Numbered from the stretch's first letter, positions 1-13,326 are shown. The stretch is DNA of 64,000 nucleotides from Promerops cafer (GCA_013398275.1 VZSE01003113.1:1202830-1266829); one strand, 5' to 3'. The notes: a model not told the origin generated them from the sequence alone. A program made the numbers and translations.

Positions 1-2460
1 CTTGCTGGATAAACACATATGATAGATAAAGACTGGGTAAAAATTAGGAAGATTTCCAGGTTTTACATTCTGGCTTTTTACTGTCTTAAATGAGTTCCCA
101 AACTGTTGGTATACAGACCTATGGTCTTTACGTCCTCTACTGCTGTCCTACTGCTTTTTTGCATTCTTAATTGCACAGTAACCTAACTTTTCATATGGAT
201 GTATCCTTTGTTTCTGTGGACTTTGGGTTTGTGCAGAGGTATGCTGATTTTGGATCCATCAGTGATGAGACAGTGTGAATGGCTCTCTGTACTAGTAAAC
301 TAAACAGGACCAAGCCTTTCAGGTTTCACCCTCTGTATTAGGATTATCCATACTGTTTAACTGCCAGCACAATCTCTTACACAGTTTGCCAGCAAACGCT
401 CTCCCAGACAATGCCCAGACACTCCTTGGGAACGGTGCAGGCAACAGATTGTTCCCATTAGGCAGAATGGGTGAGGCCACCCTGCATTGTGAGGATAAGA
501 GATTTTAGCCATATGGATGCTATGTTGTGCTTCTTGTCCTCAGGACTAGAGAATGAGCCCTAGCCTGTTTTATTTATTAGTATAGCTGTAGCCAGTAACT
601 CTGTCCAACTGCAAACAGATTTTTGTTGGGCTACTCACGTATCTTTGGCGAGTGCTTGATGCTCCACAAAGGTTACTAGCCCAGCACAGCTCCAGCTGAA
701 TTCACGTGTTATGTAGTGCTGAGTCTGAAGCAGTAAACCCTATCCAAACTCAAGATGGGAGGGCTCTAAAGAAAAGGGAGTGAAGATAATAGAAAAACAC
801 CTAAGTAGATCTGGAGGGATGAGCCTGAGTCTGGCAGAAAGCTAGAACTAACAAACCCTGCTGGCTCCTGCAGGGGCACTTGATTTCTCTGAAGTGCTGC
901 AGAGTATTTCCTGTACCTGGAGTTCGCTGCTGCGATGTTGTGCTGACTCAGCCGTGAGCCGGGGCAGGTGCCTGTGCCCGTGTCGCTCCCGGGGCAGCGG
1001 GCGTGGGAGCAGCCGTACTGCTCCTGGACACAAGATGGCCCGAGCCAGCAGCTCTGTCAGACAGCAGCCTGCCCGTTGCAGAGCCAGCTCACATCGTTCC
1101 ATCTGTGAAGCAGTTGAAATGCCAGCAAAAATCAGTTTTGTTTTGTTGTTTTTTAAAATTATTTCCTTACTTTATTGCTCTTTTTTTCGCGCTGTTGATG
1201 TTTACTCTTGAAAAAAATAATTGTAGGGATACTTCCAAATTACAGTGAACAAAGAGAGGAAAATTTCTCTTTAAGTAAAGGTTTAGATGATGAAAAACAA
1301 AAGTTTCTGATTTCTCAGTTACTTTAATTATTATGCTGATAATCCATCTTGGAAAGATTAATTTTTATTGAAACATCTAGTTCTGCCATAAAAATCTCAG
1401 AAATACTAATATTTTTTTGTATGAAAGAAAAGCCACATGACCAACTGATTCCTGGAAAATAGTTTTTGTAGCTCAAGTAGACATTCCCGGAAGCTAGGGG
1501 CTGGGAGAAAAGCACAAATGAGAACTCAGTACCCTCAGAGAAATTTTCTTTGATAATTAGATTATATACAGGTTAGATCTAGCTTGATATACCACATGGA
1601 ACTGTCAGGGTGTATCAGAAAATGTATAAAAGGAAGATGCAGTATTTTTTAAGAGTTAAGAATCCCCTAAGTTTTAAACAAACAAAAAAAGAGAACCCTT
1701 AGAAAATTATTCCAGCACCAAGGAAAAAATCCTGTTCTGAAAGATGAACTTTTGAGGTTTAGCACACATCTCTTTGTAGGATAGGACCTTCAAGATTTTA
1801 AAAACCATATTTTTGATTCTCAGTAGCAAAAGTTCTGCAAAGAATGAGGAAAGTATTAATATAGCAGTCAAGTCAAATTTCTGTCATCTTATTTAATTAC
1901 AAGTTGGAGTCTAACATTGTGCTATGGAAGTATACTAGAACTATTGTTCTGACCTCAGCAAAATGTAGTGTATTAGGCCTGAACTAAATATAGAACTGCT
2001 CAGGGTAAACTCTCTAAACTCTAAACTCTTGCCTAGTGAAAAGGGGAATCCTTTGGTTCAGAGAGGTGGAGGAGTGTCTGGTACAATACTACTCTAGCTA
2101 TTGTTAACATAGCAGGAAAAAGTGCTGGAAGTAAGGATAACACATTAATTGCCAGTCTTCTGGTTTGTTTTCAGCTGTTTGTAGGTCAAGTTTATTTCAA
2201 GTTTAAAAAAAACCTCAAACTACTCAGGAGGTTCTTAGACAGCTAAATTGGAGAAAGGTAGAGTAAGAAATTAGGCTGTATGTCACACTTGGAATAAGTG
2301 ATTGGAATGGTTTACCTGTATTGGGATTTCTTCAGCAATATGATTTACATACACAAATTAAAACTTGTACTTCAATTATAATAATACTTTAATTATAAAA
2401 TTAAGTTTATAATGGTAACATACTGAAAATACCAACTTTGGATTTATTGCTGTCTTTTAG
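1..2460 (+). other. ODAD2: ODAD2 intron, 3' part
   Basis: This is intronic sequence upstream of the first visible ODAD2 exon; its 5' end is outside the window. It ends in a pyrimidine-rich acceptor (tgctgtcttttag) at about 2448-2460. It is AT-rich and has no ORF that resembles a known protein. Apart from the CpG-rich islet near 0.9-1.1 kb I see no repeat or gene in it. Confidence 0.85.
860..1125. promoter_or_regulatory. CpG-rich islet in an ODAD2 intron with a Maf-type site
   Basis: This GC-rich block stands out from AT-rich flanks, with about 13 CpGs between 926 and 1096. It contains TGCTGACTCAGC at 941-952, which matches 12 of the 13 bases of the TPA-type Maf recognition element (also bound by NF-E2 and NRF2 with small Maf). 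It also contains AAGATGGCC at 1032-1040, close to the core of a YY1 site. The ATG inside that site has an A at -3 and a G at +4 and opens a 58-codon reading frame with no recognisable similarity. The block could be an intronic enhancer, an alternative promoter or an eroded repeat. The sequence alone does not decide between these. Confidence 0.4.
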
Positions 2461-2703
2461 ATTTCAGGAATATAAAACCGTAGAAACTTTGGTAACACTG
2501 CTTACTGATCAGCCTGAAGAGGTCCTTATAAATGTCATCGGAGCCCTGGGAGAATGTTGCCAAGAGGAAGAAAATCGAGGCACTATCCGCAGATGTGGTG
2601 GAATTGCACCTATAGTGAAGTTACTGACTGCAACTAATCCGGCCCTGCTTGTGAATGTCAACAAAGCAGTGGGAGGTTGTGCAATGGAACCTGAAAATAT
2701 GTC
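2461..2703 (+). CDS. ODAD2: ODAD2 (ARMC4) internal exon, armadillo repeats
   Basis: This is an internal coding exon of outer dynein arm docking complex subunit 2. The protein sits on axonemal doublet microtubules of motile cilia and, with ODAD1, ODAD3, ODAD4 and calaxin, anchors outer dynein arms. Human loss of function causes primary ciliary dyskinesia. The exon follows tgctgtcttttag and ends before GTAAGT (2704-2709). Its first base completes a codon split in phase 2, and the last two bases (tc) start a serine codon finished by the next exon. The 80 complete codons carry about two armadillo helical units, including VETLVTLLTDQPEEVLINV, IGALGECCQEEENRG and GGIAPIVKLLTATNPALLV, ending in GGCAMEPENM. 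The residues match ODAD2 of other vertebrates closely as I recall them. A reading frame extends upstream from an ATG at 2438, but that part is intronic. Confidence 0.93.
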
Positions 2704-3380
2704 GTAAGTTATTAATATTCGTAGCATTTTGAATATTGAAAAACAGTTCAGTTATTTTGATGCAAATATAGTCAATTCTAATCTGATTTAAAACATTTTT
2801 TACTTCTTGCTTTTTACAGAACTGTGTGGGTTAGTTACATCCTACTGTAAATTTGCTGTAGATAAAATTATTAAGGAAATATATAGAATGTTAAGCTTTT
2901 GCATTTTGAGAAAAATCAAATAAACCTTTAGTAAATTGATTTTTGTTGAAATTCAAAGTTACAAAACACTGTTTTAAAGTGCTGCATCATAGGTCTATGT
3001 TTTGCCCTCTGTTTTTACTTCTGTTCTCAAGTCATTAAAATAGCCTAAATTAGAGAAAGTTATTCTAAAAGGAAACATGCACATTTACTGTCATGAAAAT
3101 AAACTTAACTTTTTTGTAGTAGAGTATTACTTGTATATCTCTTTTGTCCCTCTCCATCATTCCTTTTGTGAACTCAGACAGTTTTGGACCCTTCTCTCCC
3201 CTCTTATTCCTTTGCAAAATCAATGAAAAAGACAGTCTTTGATTTTGTGATGTAGATTTGTACAAATTACGAAGATCATTGAGTTTTATGATGAAGTGTT
3301 TCAGTTAAATGTTGAGGTCAGCATTTGCTGTGCTTACTGTTCTCTTACAAGGATATTTACTTCAAGATCTCAGCATATTT

Positions 3381-3402
3381 CCCCCCTTATATATAAGGGG
3401 GG
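3381..3402. repeat. Perfect 22-bp palindrome with a MEF2-like core
   Basis: Six C, then TTATATATAA, then six G form a perfect self-complementary 22-mer with no spacer. The central ten bases fit the MEF2 consensus YTAWWWWTAR. A perfect octamer, ATTTGCAT, follows about 40 bp downstream. Symmetry does not extend past the 22 bases. It may be a binding site, a relic of a transposon end, or chance. Confidence 0.6.
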
Positions 3403-4377
3403 TCAGAAAGAAAGTTTTATTAAGCTCCTCCTGTTCTGATTTGCATAATTCACTTGATATTCATATAGCAGTGCGAGGAATTCTTTTCCTGAATAAGGCT
3501 TTTGTTTTCATGCTTTGGCTGTCACCCAGTGGCAAAAGGCTGGATGGTACACAACCATAAACATGGGTTGTATGAGCAGTTAGCCATGTAGCATAAAAGC
3601 ATAAATAAATGAAATAATTTTAATGACATTCCTCACTAAAAATGAGCCTTTAGCATAATATAGTAACCTAAGAGAATTAGCATTGCAAATAGTGAGAAAC
3701 TTAAATGCCAATAAATATAAACTGATATTTATAAAACCTCAGACGTACTCGAGTACTCAGAACTGTCCCTTGTAGTATCCAGTATGGACAGCTTCCTACT
3801 GGAATGTGTTCAGTATAAGCATTAAAAAAATGCAAGTTGCTGCTAAAATTGTGATAGAACAAAGTCTGTCTTGTCTTTAAGGAGAAAGTACAGGTTTGGG
3901 ACAAAATTTCTATTATAGAGTTTGTAAAGAGTGAACAAAGGCATCAGATGTTGAATTTGGTTCATATAAAACATTCTCTTGAAGTTCTCAATTTTAGAAG
4001 TGTTTCTAAAAGTATTTCAAAACATTTGCAAGTAAGCAAGATCTTAAAAAGTGCGAATATACTTTTTGCTACTACAAAAAAAGCTACACAGAAATTGTTA
4101 TTAGCATGACTGTGCCATGTACCTGATCTATTGTGCTAGCTATGCTTTTAGTACTATAAGAGAAAATGCTGCTATATTTTTTCCAAAGCATGATTCATCC
4201 AAGTGTGAATAAATTTGATACTAATTCAGCAAAATGTTTAAAAGTAATGCTTAATTAAAACATTGACAGCAGTGTAACTGCTCATATGTTTAAATGATCT
4301 CCTTGATTGAGTGCTCTGCCTCTCACAGGGCACTTACAAGCAACCTCCCCCCACACTGCTGACCCCTACCTCTTGCT

Positions 4378-4391
4378 AAAAAAAAAAAAAA

Positions 4392-4423
<32 letters not shown>

Positions 4424-4465
4424 GAAAAAGAAAAAGAAAAAGAAAAAGAAAAAGAAAAAGAAGAA
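4378..4465 (+). repeat. (AAAAAG)n low-complexity tract
   Basis: A poly-A run leads into a series of AAAAAG units, interrupted once by a longer A run, and ends in gaagaa. The strand contains only A and G. The translated Phe/Leu-rich or Lys-rich frames through it are artefacts of the repeat. A short (CA)n run of about 12 bases follows near 4590. Confidence 0.9.
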
Positions 4466-7285
4466 TAGTATGTCCATTCTTCTTCCTTCTCCTCCTCTCA
4501 GACCAGTACAGCAGAAGTTGAAATTGTATCTCCTCATCCAAAGCGCTCTCCTTTTGGGGAAGAGTAAGTCACCAAAGACATGTAATACACACACACACAG
4601 AGTTTGTAGTATGACTCTTTTAGTTTACAAAATTGGGGCCTGAAGCAATTAAATAGTCTTGTTAAAATCTACTGTGGAGGTCAGTCTCTTTCTGTAAATA
4701 TTTTCTGAAGTTCTTAACCAAAAAGACACATCTTAACAAGGATGTGGAAATGTGCCAAGATTACCTTCTAGAGAGAAGCAAAGCAAAGCCACTTGTAGGC
4801 TGTAAGTATATACAGGTGATGAGAATTTTCTGTTGCAGCAGGTTGATGCTTAGGTGTTCATGGTCTTTCAGATTCATGTAGCTGAATCCTTATTACATTT
4901 CTTATTTCATAATCACTTATTTCTCAGAATGGTTTGCCAGGTTCTAGGCAATCAGTTGTTCTCTACTGCCTTTCTCCTACCAAATTTGGCCGGCAGGTCT
5001 TGAGGCTTGGAGTTTTTTTGTCATGCAGTACAGACAGGCTCTGTTTACAGTGTAACTTTTTTTAGTTTGGTATTATAGAAACTTCGAAAATTGTGATTAT
5101 TTTCCTGGATTCTGCTATCATGGATTTTCATATGTAGAAAAATTTAAGCCCTCATAAGAATTGAGAATTTTAAGATATATTCTTAAATTTCATTAGCTGC
5201 AAGTGTGTTTAACAAAGTGTGGCTTAGAGACTAAATATTCACTTTAGCAGTCTTCTACTTTGAATGTGCTTATCCTTGCAGCAGTAGGTATGTGAAGACC
5301 ATACACACCAAGAGTGGAGCTCACATAGTTTCTGTAAATGATTTGGATATATAAGGAAGAGGTTGTGATTAATATAAGAAATAAAACATCATTATGGACT
5401 AGAAAAAGCTGAGAACGTTCTATGAAGCAGTGCAGTTAAATTCTGAGGGAAATACTGTGCAATTATCTTATGTTCTATGGAAGAGGCTTACACTGACAAA
5501 GAGAGACTAATAGACAGGCATAGGTGAATCTACATCTTCTATATGTCTTCTACATATTTTATTTCTGCTGTGTTTTCTAGTTGACACTGTGGCTCACAAC
5601 TGCTGAATGGAAGGTACACTAGTGTTACTCTTCTGCACCAATCCTTTACTTCAGGGCAACTTGAAGCAATTATGTGATTCTTACTGACTCTCTTGAGCTA
5701 TTTAAAATAAAAAACAACAGCCAGCTTCTCTCACAGCCAAAAATAAATTGACTTATCTAAAAAACCCAACATAATTATATGACTGAGATTCCTTACTCTT
5801 ATGGAGACAGCATGAAGCTGTTCTCAATACTTAGTGTGCTGTACCACCACTGACAGAGATGTTGCTTTATATTTTTTATGTGTATTTATCTTTTTCAGGA
5901 ACTTTTTATAAGTTATTAACTTTCTTTAACTAAAAACAAAGGACTAGTGCTTATTCTTTAAGTGACACTAGATTTTCATTTGCCCTTTCCATTTGAAAAT
6001 CCATAGACTGCATCGCTGGCATTCAAAACTGAGGGCTTAGAATCTTACAAACTAGTGTACAATTATTTTAGCCAAGCAGATGGAGTTTGAGTCATTGGTA
6101 TATAATACTGTTTATCAAAGCAGTCAGCAGCAACTAGTGAAAGTTAAAAGAAAAATGCTAAATTGTGGTTTCAAAAAAGATGAGATTACATTCTGACAGA
6201 ATTAAACCCTGTAATCTTACCAGTGAGCACAATACAGAGTCAGTACAACTTTGTTTATTTACATTTGTGTTTGTGGTCTAAATTGGCAGGCAATTAAACT
6301 GAAGTTCTCAAAGTTCTGGTAAGTAACATTTTAGCAGAGAAAGTTGATAGATATGACAAACAGATGTCTAGGCTGTGTGTACGCGTGTGTATTTAAGCAA
6401 TTCATGTTGACATTTCTACTGGAAATGTTCAATATTAAGTTTTAACTTGAAAGAGAAGTACTATTTCAGATTAACAGTTTTTTGCTAATTTCTAATTTCA
6501 GATATATTTTAAAAAGCAAAGTAAATTTCTAGAATTGTAAGCCACATCTTGCTTACAATGTTCAATGGTATAATGATAATGCGATTCTTAAATAATGTGA
6601 AAAGTCTCCATTAGGCAACTTTTGCCTGTGAACAGAGAACAAAAGTAATTAAAAAAATTATCTTAAGTTGACCAGTCTGCACTGGTCAAATAGCAAATAC
6701 TGATTCACTGTAACCTAAAAATGGCAGTAATCTCTGAATGGGTTTAATTGCATTAAAATTATTTGCCCATAAGACCTATTCTATGTTCAGCATACATATG
6801 TTCTGTGTGGGAAGCAGGAAGCTGTTTTGGTCCTACATCTTGCAGCTGCCTTTTGGTAGGAGTGATGATGCCAGCTGAAAATATGGTCTGATCATGTCTG
6901 GCCAGCACAGGAGCGCATGACAGGAGTGCCTCTTCAGCTACTTCTGACTGCCATTCCAACTTCTTTTGGTTAATTTGAGGAGAATAATAATATACACCTA
7001 TTCTAAATTATATCAGTGATCAAACAAGATCAGTCTGTGACAGAGCTTTGAATTAGAAGAGGTGGCCCAGTTCTATTGTGAGATGCCTTGGCTGTACTAA
7101 GTAATAGAGGCACAGCAGTTCAGAACCTGGGCTCTTGCTTTTGAACTCCACATATTCATGTATTTTTATGTATTTACAGTGAAGGACCAAGTGGCTTATA
7201 ATAAAGTTTACATTTCTACTTTGAGTGAGTTTCATGGCTGTTAAGATTTTGACTATTAATAGTGTCCTGTACATTAAATACATTG

Positions 7286-7314
7286 CATACATACATACAT
7301 ACATACATACATAC
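7286..7314 (+). repeat. (CATA)n tetranucleotide microsatellite
   Basis: Seven uninterrupted CATA units plus one base. It lies in an intron with no coding consequence. Confidence 0.95.
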
Positions 7315-10303
7315 AAAAGCAGGTCAACTATTCTATAAAGCAGTTAAATATTTGAATATTTAAGTATTAAATATTAAGGCTTTTATATCAAAGAAATATT
7401 GTATTATCTCAGCTTTTATGAGATTCCATTCAGCTTTCAAAGAAAATGTTTTGCATTTTTGTAAAAAACCTGTCTTTTAACAGTCCCATGAGTAGTTGCT
7501 TGCTCCAGATTTTAGTGTAGTTTAATTTTATCAACAGAATATGCACAAATGATTATAAAATAAATTACTTAAGTGACTGAAGCCACAGAGTGAATAATGT
7601 GCTAACTATGGATGAATACAGAATTGAATGGCAACCAAAGTAAATTATGTTATATTTGCTTGTATTTATTGTGGTAAGAGGGTCTATTACTTCATCCTGC
7701 TAATAATATTATAATACATTGTGGGAAGAAAATTAGATACAAAAACTATATAAAAAAGCAAATCATAATGTTGTTTAGCATTATGCCATCAAAGCTAAAA
7801 TTTTCAAGATTAGATAGATGTCTGTTTTCCTCTCTCTTTGTTTTTGTAAAGAAAACTGAATGTGTGTTTTTTGTCAGCCTCAAAAAGGAATTTTTACATA
7901 AGAAGGAAGTTAATGTCTAAGCACTTTTATAGAGGAAACATTTTTCAGGACCATTTATTTTAGTGTTCCCTTTGCTGTGAAGGCAAATGCACTCATTCAG
8001 CACCCATTTTCTTCATCTGCTGGATTGTGTAGTGAAACCATAGGAAGATTAAAAAATTGAACTTTTCAGTAGTGCTTTCTAGCACATTGGCAAATGTACA
8101 TTCTCAGCAAGATGAAAATAAGGTTTGTTCTTGCATGGTGATTACACAATTGTAATTCTTCCAGAGTGAGAATTTAAGAGCATCATTCCTGTATGTAGAG
8201 GTCTTTTTATTTGTGTTAATCTACTGTAACTGGAAGTAATCAGTGATGAACAATGTGATTTGGAGATTTTATTGTTTTGTTTCTACTGTTTCCTAGTTTA
8301 ATTTTATGCATGTTGAATGGACAGAGAGCTATACTTTCACATATTCTGAGCTGGGTTGTGTTGCTCTAAGACACTGGTCGTTCCGGTCTTTAAGCAAAAG
8401 GCAAAACTTCTTCAGCAAATTAACAACAGAGGGAGGCTAATTTACCCTGAAATACTGAAGACCAGAAAACTGAAAAGAAAATGAAAGTAAACTTCCAATT
8501 GAAAAGGAAGATTTAAAAAAATAGAAAGGAAAGATAAATCAGCCTAGAGGTTGTTTTTTTAAGTGTGGTGGAAAAATCTGAGCCAGAGTTTGGCTCCTAT
8601 CTCTTGATGTTTATATACTTGTTGGAGCTGGGTCATTTCTATTTAGCCCCCCTTGGGAGGAAGTACCTCATGTTGGTAAATGATCAGTACTCTACTTGAC
8701 TAGAGGAAAGATTCATGGGTTCTTTTTAATTAATTCCAATAGAGGAAAAAATTCCTTGTACTTTCTGAAATGACAGGACAGTAATGTTAAAATTGCTTAA
8801 AAGTGTTAGGGGTTTGGAGGAACTTAAAAGTTTGTTTTGAAGCTTTTACTTAAGTCATCATTACTGTGTGAACATATATGTGCAATTGTGTAGTTTGTGC
8901 TCCTGCTGTTTTATTTTGTTGTTTTAAGACTTCTGAATTTGTCCTTTGATGATTTTCTTGCAATTGATTTGGAGCTGAGAGTGTAAAATAAGCTATACTG
9001 AAAATGGCAGATCATAAAAACTTTGGGTTTTTTAGCGTAACCATAGCTTTTTTCAAAAAGTATTATTTTGAAAAACATAGTTGTTTAAACAGTTTGCATA
9101 AAAATGTTATGAATAAAGTCCTTGCTTATTTTAGACAGACTTCATGTCCTTATTTATTTTTTCTGCTTCAAATGATGATAGAATTACATGCAAAGTTCAT
9201 TTTATAGTTAGTTTTAAAATTTCCTGGCAAAGCATATATAGTAAACACAAATGAGATGCTTTATCTGCTGTTTTTAAGCTCTCTTAAAAATGTGTTTTGA
9301 ATTCTCTTGCATTTACAATTAAAGATAGAAACACATTATGTGCAATGGAATTTTTTACTTTTGAGGTTAGACAGTGAAGGTGTGCTTGCTTTTGCTCAAC
9401 TTCAGCTCATCTGCTTTGAGTTTAACACAGTTTTTTGAAAAAGGCATGTTGGTAAAGGCTATTAAGTTTTGTCTGACCTTCCTTTCCATTTAGGGTATCC
9501 ACTGGAACCTAATGTGAAGTTATGATCTGCAAGCCTGATTGATATGTAAACATAACACAGATGGTGTAGAGATGATTCTGATGATAATTCATTTCTCGGC
9601 TAGTCATGAAGATACTTTGATTATAGTATGTTTAAATAGTTATAACATAGTGCTCAGTGTTGGTCTTGTTAGGAAGGAACATATGGGAAACAAGTTACAC
9701 GTTATTCGTGCCCAACAAAGGATGCTCTGTAGTGTGACCATTTTAATTTCTAATGCTTGATTAGAAACATAGTATTTTAAAATATGTCATAGAGCAAGGT
9801 AAATACATTAAGCATAGACTGAATAAAAAGTTAAGTACATAGTTTTGGGCATAAATATTTGTTTTGGAAAGTATTTGTTACTATATGAAAGAAGCCAGTA
9901 TGCTCAAATTCAGATTTCACTTTGCATGCAGATCATTAAAAAGTCACATGCTTGTTTTCACGTTTATGAGTTCTGGTTGTAATGTAGCTTACTTTATCTT
10001 CTCTAAGCACTCTGAATGACAGTGCTGGAAAAAAATAAACAACATTAATGAGATTTAGTTAGAAAACATTCTGTCTTTACATTAGTTATTGGCACCCATC
10101 TGTTATAGTGGGCACTGTTTGTTGAGTATGTTGATGGCGATTAGCTGATAATAAAACACAAGGACTTGCATAAAGCAAAACAGTATGTCAGAATCATGCC
10201 AGTGTTTCTTAGAGCAGTGTTCCAAATAAACTTATATAATTTGAGATTCAACATTATATACTCCATAATTAATATTCCCTTTTTTGGTCTGTTTCTGCAA
10301 TAG

Positions 10304-10418
10304 GATAATTGACAGTCTAGATGGAGTTCGCTTGCTGTGGTCATTGTTGAAAAATCCTAACCCAGATGTTCAAGCAAGTGCAGCTTGGGCTCTTTGTCCT
10401 TGTGTTGAAAATGCTAAG
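10304..10418 (+). CDS. ODAD2: ODAD2 (ARMC4) internal exon, armadillo repeat
   Basis: This internal coding exon lies between a ttctgcaatag acceptor and a GTAAGA donor (10419-10424). Its first base completes the serine codon left open by the previous exon, and 38 full codons follow, ending in phase 0. The product contains IIDSLDGVRLLWSLLKNPN and PDVQASAAWALCPCVENAK. This is one armadillo unit with the small-residue helix (ASAAWAL) typical of the family, and it is among the most conserved parts of ODAD2. Joining it directly to the exon at 2461-2703 gives a continuous protein with no gap against ODAD2 as I recall it, so no exon is missing in the 7.6-kb intron. The exon is too short and too flanked by in-frame stops to be seen as a long ORF. 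Confidence 0.94.
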
Positions 10419-13251
10419 GTAAGAAAGTATTTAAAGTAACAGTTTTGTTATATATATACTCATATAATTTTTATATTTGGATAATTTCCAGCAATCCTTT
10501 GCTGTTTGCTTATACTCTGTTTTATTCTGTTAACTGCTTAAAAAACATATGTATTTACTTTTCAAAAGTGAATAGTCCTCCATGTAGCACTCATTATATA
10601 ATCTGTTTTGCCTTTACAGTGTTTTCTGTATTGACAAATATATTTTAGTAATTTATCAGGACCTAAGCTTACTGTTCCCAAATAAAGCATGATGAAAATC
10701 TGACAATGCTGAAAACAGAAAGCTTCTACTCACAGGCTATGAATAGCACAGGTAGTTATAGCTGTTCTCCACTGTGGGCTACTTCAGCTGTGTTCTCAAG
10801 AGACCATCATTTGATTTTAGAGCATATTTTAGACTCGGTGCCAATGTAATCTTCAGGTTTTCTGCTCAGACTGCCAACAAAAAGTGCCAGTTGTGAATAG
10901 TGGTGGTTGTGCAGGTCAGTTGTGTACAGAAGACTGAGCTATTCATTTATTTCATGTCAGTTTCCAAATAGAGATAAAATAGTTACAAGGATTTAAGCTG
11001 CAAGTGATCTCTCTGAATTCTTAGCACTGACATATGATAAAATAAATGGGCAAGGTTTTCTTTCTCGTTAGAAGTTTCCTAGAGTACTAACTTTAGACCT
11101 TAATCCTTGTACAGTACTAGGTTCCATTTCTGATTTACCTCTGTATTTAATGCAACATTTGTGTCTTTTTTTCTCTACTATACCAAAAATATATATCCTT
11201 CTACACAGAATTGGAGATTCTGACTATGTAAAGAACAGTAATTTCTTCAAAGTGCTAGATATCTGTAGCATTCTTTGCAGGCAGTTTCCTGTTTGGAATT
11301 GAGCACTCTGTGGCTGCTAGTAATTTATGTAGATGATTTGATGATGCAGATATATGGATATAGAGATATGTGGATATATAGTGAGAAAATTTGGTGGTTT
11401 TTTTATAACGCAAGCATTTTTTATTTCTTCACAATGATTTCTACAATGGCAGCTTGCTTATCATTTTTCACACATGCTGGTTGTTCTGAATTATCTTTTC
11501 ATCCTTTTTTTTCCTAAATGTGCACTCTAATGCAGTAAAGCTTTTTGTATCTAATCGTGCACTCTAAACATGTCCCCTCTGTAAAGATACAAATATAACT
11601 GCCTCTCTCTTGAACAATATTGCTATAACTGAATATATAATAGTTAAAATAGTACTTGATCTCAGTACTGAGGTAATACTTCCTATGTGTAAGAGTCTGT
11701 GACTTGAAGTGCCAGAGTGGAAGCGCACATTGCTAGAACTTCCACTAAAAGCACTTTTTCAGAAACTAAGGGAATAGAGGACAACTACTGAAATTATGCA
11801 TTACATGGACTTTTTTCTTCATTTTTTTCCCTGGGGCGTTTGATGAGTGCAAGCTATGTACACCCTTAGTGTAGCTATTCTCCTTTCATCTCTCTTGGCT
11901 GCCTGCCCTAATGCTAATCTGTGATCCCACAAAGAGTTCTTTGTGTGACACTGAGGCCAAGTGGCTCACTGAAACAAACCCACCAATAATACCCTTTCCG
12001 CCGACACTGAATAGAAAGAAATATGTATAAAGCAGCTACTACAGCCTCACTGAGGAAGTTCAGCAACTATTTATATCTAAAGAGAATTTGGGTTTTTTTT
12101 TGTTCAAAGTTAATATTATTCAACAGTTTACACAATCTTCCAGAAACAGTTTGGTTTATGCAGTGCTTGATTCAAAAGCAGTAATAAGTACATGACTTTA
12201 AAGGGTTATGTGTGTTCTGGCCCTTCTAAGCCTGTACTTGGGACTGCAAACTGTGTTTCAAATAGCTGTGAGAATGGAGTCCATTTTCTTTTTGTGTTCT
12301 TTTGTGGAAGCTGTAGTGGTTCTCTTCTGTGTTGTGGAGATTCACAGATGAAATTAAACTTGTTAGTAGTATCATAAACAAATTTTTATAACAATGTAAT
12401 GCAGCACCCATTATTCTGCACATCTATTTTCATTTTACAATCAACTTAAAGGTTATTTTCTGTATTTTAAAAATCTTAGAAGCAATCAAAAATTCTAATA
12501 GGGCGGTTATTTTGTAGTATGTGATTACATGTTTCTCTTGCATGCTTATTCTCACCATAATCTGTTTAAGAGTACTTCCCATAGAATAGAATTTTATCAG
12601 TATGATGTAGCTAAGTGATATTGTTTGTTACAAAGGAATTACCTTAACAGAAGCAGATTCTTATTAATTAGTTCCTTGCTTCCAAAAGGAAAAGTTACTA
12701 CTGCAGGCACATTGCTAGTAGCAAAGTGTAAATGCACTGTCCAAGAAACACAAATGATTATGAAAAATGAGTAAGAGAAGTCTACTCAACTCTGTTGATG
12801 TTGGAACAGCAATATTTGGTTATGAAAAACAGTTCTTGTAATGTTCTCCCAACATACATCAGCCCAAACATAAACATTTGGAGAAATTCTACAAATATGT
12901 AATTTGGGGTATTATAAAAATCACCCAAATGCATTGTGCTGATAAGAGGATCACTTCCAGCTTGAGTCTGTATGAAAATTCCTATTTCCTCACAGCAGAA
13001 CATTCAACTAGAATCTTTAAATAAATTAAAAGGAAAAAAAAGTAAAGGGGAAAAAATTCTAGAGATTATTTTCTGTCCTCATATTTAGAGGTTTTGGTGC
13101 AAACATTAAAATGCAAATGGTAATATCAAGCATCGTGTTTTTCTGTCCCATGTGCCTGCATATAAACTTTCAACTTTCGGTTTTAGCCTTTTTATAGCTA
13201 CAACTGTGAGGCTGTCTTAAAGAACTTCATTAAGCCGTCTGTGCATGGAGT

Positions 13252-13326
13252 TGTCCTGGTTTCAGGGTAGGGTAGCTAGGGTAGAGTTAATTATTTCTCA
13301 GTAGTTGTTACAGTGCTGTGTTTTGT
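13252..13326 (+). mobile_element. Fragment of an avian endogenous-retrovirus LTR (5' end of the LTR)
   Basis: The start TGTCCTGGTTTCAG, followed by a tract close to GGGTAGAGTTAATT and ending in acagtgctgtgttttg, matches the opening of an LTR family that I recall from many bird genomes. I cannot state its database name. Only about 75 bp remain and similarity fades after 13326, so the rest of the LTR is lost. There is no internal viral coding sequence nearby. It supports an avian source. Confidence 0.6.

Larger units (their letters stand above)
2704..10303 (+). other. ODAD2: ODAD2 intron, 7.6 kb
   Basis: This phase-2 intron runs from GTAAGT to a tttctgcaatag acceptor. It is AT-rich throughout. 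It holds a 22-bp palindrome near 3.39 kb, an (AAAAAG)n tract near 4.4 kb, a (CATA)n microsatellite near 7.3 kb and an AT-only inverted repeat at 7344-7363. No ORF in it resembles a known protein on either strand, and I recognise no transposon in it. Confidence 0.85.

Noticed and set aside
4323..4594. Reverse-strand frames rich in Phe and Leu
   Set aside because: They are produced by the (AAAAAG)n tract.
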